Positions 60,704-64,000 of a stretch of DNA of 64,000 nucleotides are shown here, piece after piece. Position numbers and translations under genes: made by a program. Location of the stretch: assembly GCF_016798245.1 (NCBI RefSeq), contig NZ_JAEUZA010000005.1, forward strand, positions 1 to 64,000, given 5' to 3'. This DNA comes from Alkalicoccobacillus gibsonii (GTDB lineage: Bacteria > Bacillota > Bacilli > Bacillales > Bacillaceae_D). The notes below the pieces were generated by a model, which did not search any database, had not been told where the DNA came from, and saw only the letters and a program-made list of their open reading frames with translations. Numbering within the stretch: position 1 is the stretch's first letter; every line of letters begins with the position of its first letter.

Positions 60704-61795
60704 TTACTTATAAGGTGCGGGTTGATAGAAGTAATTAGGATATACTCTATCATCCTTATATCCTTTTCTAAAAATATGGGTAGTGGCAGGACTAATGGGC
60801 GGGATCAGCCAGGACCATTTCCCTGTAACATTCCTACCTGCATCCTGCTCTCTTTTTTCGAAACGCTCAAATTGTTTAGCAGCAGTATGATGATCAACGA
60901 TACTCACCCCTGCTTGTTTAAACGAAAACAAAACGGCTTTATTTAATTCAATTAACGCCTCATCACGCCAAAGTGTATATTCTCTTGATGTATCCAATTG
61001 GAACAATTCAGCTACACGAGGCAGCATATTATAGCGGTCCGCATCTGCAAGATTCCGTGCACCAATCTCCGTTCCCATGTACCAGCCATTAAACGGCGCA
61101 GCTGTGTATTCAATTCCTCCAATGACTAGCTTCATATCTGAAATAATGGGAAGCGCGTACCATTTTAATTCAAGCGATTCAAACGAAGGGTTTGTTGGAT
61201 GAGTTAAAGGTACTTCTAAAATGAGATCCTCAGGAATAGGAAAAAGTGCAGGCGGGTTTTCTCCGAGCTGAATCACTAAAGGTAATATATCAAATGAGGT
61301 GCCTTGCCCTTCCCAGCCAAGCTCCTGACATACTTTAGTGAAGTCTACGGATGCTGGGTCTCCGATCATTGTACCATCTTCAGTCACATAGCCTGCATAA
61401 CGAATAAGTTGATGATTCCAGATTCGGATGTTTCCTTTTTCATGCGCAGGGTGAAAAGCAGTTAAATAAGGTACAATATTCCCCCCGTTTGTCGCTTTCT
61501 TAATATGATCAAAAATTGCAATCGCCATTGATTCCTCATCACTACACTCCCTGGCATCAACAACCTTTAACGTTTCCCAAAAGAAACGCCCAATACAGCG
61601 ATTGCTATTGCGCCATGCCATTCGTGCTCCATGTACCAATTCTTCATATGTATGGGTGTAAAAACCAGACTGTTGAATATCATCTTTCACTTGGTTTAAC
61701 CGAACGAGGAGTTCTTCTCTCTCTTTTCCTAATTCACTATAACATTGATTGAGAAATTCTTCTGCTTGTTCTAACCGTTTATGTTGATCGCTCAT
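60704..61795 (-). CDS. nos: bacterial nitric oxide synthase oxygenase
   Basis: A 363-residue NOS oxygenase domain without reductase domain, as in B. subtilis Nos. The heme-thiolate ligand is C67 in WRNSNRCIGR, the substrate Glu is in GWYMGTEIGARN, and the pterin side shows the conserved GKWSWLIPPISP. It oxidises L-arginine to NO and citrulline using unspecified cellular reductases. In bacilli NO protects against oxidative damage, consistent with gpx next door. TGGAGG precedes ATG 61795. It is probably co-transcribed with the ABC-F gene. Confidence 0.96.
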   Translation of the reverse strand: MSDQHKRLEQAEEFLNQCYSELGKEREELLVRLNQVKDDIQQSGFYTHTYEELVHGARMAWRNSNRCIGRFFWETLKVVDARECSDEESMAIAIFDHIKKATNGGNIVPYLTAFHPAHEKGNIRIWNHQLIRYAGYVTEDGTMIGDPASVDFTKVCQELGWEGQGTSFDILPLVIQLGENPPALFPIPEDLILEVPLTHPTNPSFESLELKWYALPIISDMKLVIGGIEYTAAPFNGWYMGTEIGARNLADADRYNMLPRVAELFQLDTSREYTLWRDEALIELNKAVLFSFKQAGVSIVDHHTAAKQFERFEKREQDAGRNVTGKWSWLIPPISPATTHIFRKGYKDDRVYPNYFYQPAPYK

Positions 61796-61828
61796 CGTCT
61801 ACCTCCACGCTCTTGCTAACATGTCTAA

Positions 61829-61863
61829 AAAAAACTGTGCATTCACCTAGGGTGTCCGCACAG
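61829..61863 (-). terminator. terminator of gpx
   Basis: Minus strand CTGTGC ... GCACAG with an inner CACC/GGTG pairing, followed by eight T. Confidence 0.85.
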
Positions 61864-61880
61864 CCATTCGTCTATCAAGG

Positions 61881-62357
61881 TTATTTTAAAAGCTTTTTGA
61901 TCTCAGGTTCAATCTTCTCTGGCTTTGTTGTAGGGGCGAAACGTTCAATGACTTCCCCTTCTTGGTTCACAAGGAACTTTGTAAAATTCCATTTCACATC
62001 TGAACCAATTGTGCCTTTTTTCTCTTTTTTAAGATGTTGATAAAGTGGGTGAGCGTTGCTTCCGTTCACATCAACCTTTGCAAATAAAGGAAAGCTCACA
62101 CCAAAATTCACCTTACACACGTTTTCCATTTCATCATCTTCAACCGGCTCTTGATTCATGAATTGGTTGCATGGAAAGCCTAACACTTCAAATCCTTGGT
62201 CTGCATACTCTTGATGAAGCTTTTCCAGACCATCAAACTGAGGAGCAAACCCGCATTTTGTCGCCGTATTGACGATCAATAACGCTTTTCCTTCATACTT
62301 AGACAGTGGAATGTCCTCTCCCTTAGAAGACTTCACTGTGTAATCATAGACAGACAT
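61881..62357 (-). CDS. glutathione peroxidase family thiol peroxidase (BsaA/Gpx)
   Basis: A 158-residue peroxidase of the Gpx family, in bacilli most likely thioredoxin- or bacillithiol-dependent. Peroxidatic C35 in NTATKCGFAPQ, Gln in FPCNQF, Trp in VKWNFTKFLV, and a resolving cysteine near 81 in MENVCKVNFG. AGGAGG precedes ATG 62357. It has its own terminator before nos. No Per box was seen upstream. Confidence 0.92.
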   Translation of the reverse strand: MSVYDYTVKSSKGEDIPLSKYEGKALLIVNTATKCGFAPQFDGLEKLHQEYADQGFEVLGFPCNQFMNQEPVEDDEMENVCKVNFGVSFPLFAKVDVNGSNAHPLYQHLKKEKKGTIGSDVKWNFTKFLVNQEGEVIERFAPTTKPEKIEPEIKKLLK

Positions 62358-62428
62358 ACGCTAACCTCCTGTAATCAAGTATCTGTCTGCATTATACCGC
62401 TTATTTACGTGATCGCCTACTTTTGTGC

Positions 62429-63154
62429 CTAGAGCTTCTCTCTTCTCGCAAAATTAACAAAGCGGAACTTATCAGGCCGATGCCTCGATTCAGTATACTG
62501 GAAAATCCGTGCGTCATCTAAATAGGTTCTACCTCGCACAACAACGATGTTTTGGAAGCCTTCCATGTCTAATAATTCAAGATCCTCTTCTGTGGGTTCT
62601 TCCACTACAATCTCTTTCTTTGCAAAGCTAATCACAAGTCCGAGTGTGCCTTCTATATATTCATAGATCGAATTCTCACTCATCTTCGCAGTAAGACCTG
62701 GTACAACGGAATGAACGAGATCATCCTTATCTAAGATGACCCGTTCACCATCAACCTTGCGTACTCGTGTGATGCGCAAGGCTTTTTGTTCACTTGTTAG
62801 CTGCAGCTTGTCCTGCAGATCAAGATCAGGAATGACTTCATCAAATGCGACAACCGTTGTTTCTACATCCATGCTCATGCGTTCGCTCAGCTCTTTGAAA
62901 CTAGATACTCCTGAAAAAGGAAAGTCAATCTTGGCTCGATCGAGTACGACCGATCCCTTTCCTTGTATTTTTTGAATATACCCACGCTCTGATAATAGCT
63001 TTAACGCTTTTCTGATAGTTTCTCTAGACGCATCGTAGGTTTTAACTAGCTCTAACTCAGAAGGAAGAAGTTCTTCTGGCTTCCATTTTCCTGTTTGAAT
63101 TTGGTTAGCCAGCTCTTCATATACCCATTGGAATTTGCTTTTCAACCCAAACAC
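62429..63154 (-). CDS. treR: trehalose operon repressor TreR (GntR/HutC family)
   Basis: A 241-residue regulator: winged helix (about 8-70, LPSELELVKTYDASRETIRKAL) and a UTRA effector domain. The C-terminal QYTESRHRPDKFRFVNFARR agrees almost completely with B. subtilis TreR, which senses trehalose-6-phosphate. GTG 63154 is the start; its ribosome binding site is weak (ACAGGCG). It follows the phosphotrehalase gene by 16 bp, giving the order treA-treR as in B. subtilis. Confidence 0.93.
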   Translation of the reverse strand: MFGLKSKFQWVYEELANQIQTGKWKPEELLPSELELVKTYDASRETIRKALKLLSERGYIQKIQGKGSVVLDRAKIDFPFSGVSSFKELSERMSMDVETTVVAFDEVIPDLDLQDKLQLTSEQKALRITRVRKVDGERVILDKDDLVHSVVPGLTAKMSENSIYEYIEGTLGLVISFAKKEIVVEEPTEEDLELLDMEGFQNIVVVRGRTYLDDARIFQYTESRHRPDKFRFVNFARREKL

Positions 63155-63170
63155 CGCCTGTTCTTATTCT

Positions 63171-64000
63171 TCATGATGAAGACGTCTGAACATGATATAC
63201 CACTGCTTCGTAAGGTCGTAATGTTATTTCTTGACCTGGCTTACTTAATTGCTCGTAATTCGAAAGCAGAACTTTCGCATCCTCCTTGCTTACCCAATCC
63301 GGAAGATCAATGGTTACAGGTTGCTCATAAAAGTTAGCCAATACCACTGCTTTTTCATCCTGCCATTGTCGCACGTACGCAAATACCTGCTTGTGGTCAA
63401 CGTGTATCAGCTGGTAGTCTCCAAATGTAATAATATCATGAGTCTTTCTTAGATCAACCAGTTTCTGATAGAAATAGAAGATGGAATTCGGATCACTAAG
63501 CGCTTCAACAGCGTTGATTTCTTTATAGTTACTCGCTGTGTTAATCCACGGAGTACCAGTGGTGAATCCACCATTTGGTTTCGCATTCCATTGAACCGGC
63601 GTTCGTGAGTTATCGCGAGATTTTTGCTTGATGATCTTCATAATGGTTGATTCATCGAGCTTGGCTTCTTTTAGCTCTTCATACATATTTAACGTTTCGA
63701 CATCCCGATATTCATCGATGGTTTCGAATTTAGGATTTGTCATTCCGAATTCTTCTCCTTGATAAATATAAGGTGTCCCTTGCATCATGTGCATGACTAA
63801 AGCAAGCATTTTTGCAGATTCCTTATGATACTGTCCATCATTCCCATAACGACTTACCACTCTAGGCTGGTCATGATTACACCAGAACAATGCATTCCAG
63901 CCACCACCTTCATGCATACCAACCTGCCATTTAGACAAAATCTGTTTCAAAGCAAGAAAATCCATCTCACCCAGCGCCCATTTCTCACCATTTGGATAGT
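63171..64000 (-). CDS. treA: alpha,alpha-phosphotrehalase, C-terminal part
   Basis: The 3' part of a GH13 glycosidase that splits trehalose-6-phosphate into glucose and glucose-6-phosphate. The frame stays open to the right edge (YPNGEKWALGEMDF at the end), so about the first half, including the catalytic nucleophile, lies outside. Visible: WCNHDQPRVVSRYG with the conserved His-Asp, MQGTPYIYQGEEFGMTN, SRDNSRTPVQWN and the C-terminal beta domain. Linkage to treR identifies it. The internal ATG at 63965 is not the start. Confidence 0.92.
   Translation of the reverse strand, partial: YPNGEKWALGEMDFLALKQILSKWQVGMHEGGGWNALFWCNHDQPRVVSRYGNDGQYHKESAKMLALVMHMMQGTPYIYQGEEFGMTNPKFETIDEYRDVETLNMYEELKEAKLDESTIMKIIKQKSRDNSRTPVQWNAKPNGGFTTGTPWINTASNYKEINAVEALSDPNSIFYFYQKLVDLRKTHDIITFGDYQLIHVDHKQVFAYVRQWQDEKAVVLANFYEQPVTIDLPDWVSKEDAKVLLSNYEQLSKPGQEITLRPYEAVVYHVQTSSS

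Overview
This window comes from a low-GC, endospore-forming member of the Bacillaceae, most likely a halotolerant or alkaliphilic relative of the Alkalihalobacillus/Shouchella group. Three lines of evidence support this. There are sporulation genes (sspE, sspK, pdaA, a Spo0E-like gene). The gene order at 0.3-17 kb matches, from memory, the Bacillus subtilis yfhF-recX-yfhH ... mutY ... fabL-sspE ... ygaC-ygaD-ygaE-gsaB-bcp-perR-ygzB-ygxA-rrn block. There is a complete ectoine/hydroxyectoine pathway (ectABC plus a distant ectD). The RNase H1 closely resembles the Bacillus halodurans enzyme.

Layout. 1-200: promoter, boxA and hairpin-rich leader of an rRNA operon that runs leftwards out of the window. 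0.3-9.2 kb: ygxA, ygzB, perR with its own Per box, a DarA-like PII-type gene, bcp, gsaB, ygaE, ygaD, ygaC, sspE, fabL. 9.3-17 kb: two coupled small genes, a TSUP permease, mutY-SDR, yfhP, yfhJ, sspK, a YpzG-like gene, yfhH, recX, yfhF. 17-19.5 kb: ectABC behind a sigma-B-like promoter. 20-22.6 kb: galactonate dehydratase and GntP permease with a cre site. 22.8-33 kb: RlmCD-type methyltransferase, GAF protein, pdaA, a CuA-like lipoprotein, DUF368/PopT, a CorC/HlyC transporter with an unusual leader, a histidine phosphatase, SE1561, yfkAB, yfkD, an MFS permease. 33-37 kb: small genes and a CydAB-type bd oxidase. 37.1-45.8 kb: BASS transporter, PepF, split chromate transporter, an amidohydrolase coupled to a 1004-residue GNAT fusion; two inverted copies of a dispersed repeat bracket this segment. 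45.8-50.7 kb: PerR-type catalase, an orphan lysine/ornithine N-monooxygenase, aldehyde dehydrogenase, RNase H1. 50.7-54.7 kb: small hypotheticals, a DCC protein, mreBH, ectD. 55-64 kb: fruRKA, ABC-F (YfmR/Uup), bacterial NO synthase, glutathione peroxidase, treR and the 3' end of treA.

Themes. Oxidative stress: perR, katA, bcp, gpx, nos; perR and katA carry perfect 15-bp Per boxes. Osmotic stress: ectABC and ectD lie 35 kb apart, yet each is preceded by a GTTTAA-N13/14-GGGTnn sigma-B-type promoter. Sugar use: dgoD-gntP with a cre site; fruRKA with 10-bp phased repeats; treA-treR.

The least explained items are these. (1) A ~265-bp repeat that sits inside the loop of a conserved terminator stem, downstream of cydB and of katA. 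(2) The GNAT fusion plus amidohydrolase. (3) A CydA with Cys where the heme-ligand Glu is expected. (4) A hairpin-sequestered ribosome binding site upstream of the CorC/HlyC gene. I saw no tRNA, complete rRNA, insertion sequence, prophage or CRISPR array. All family names come from reading the sequence and from memory, not from database searches.
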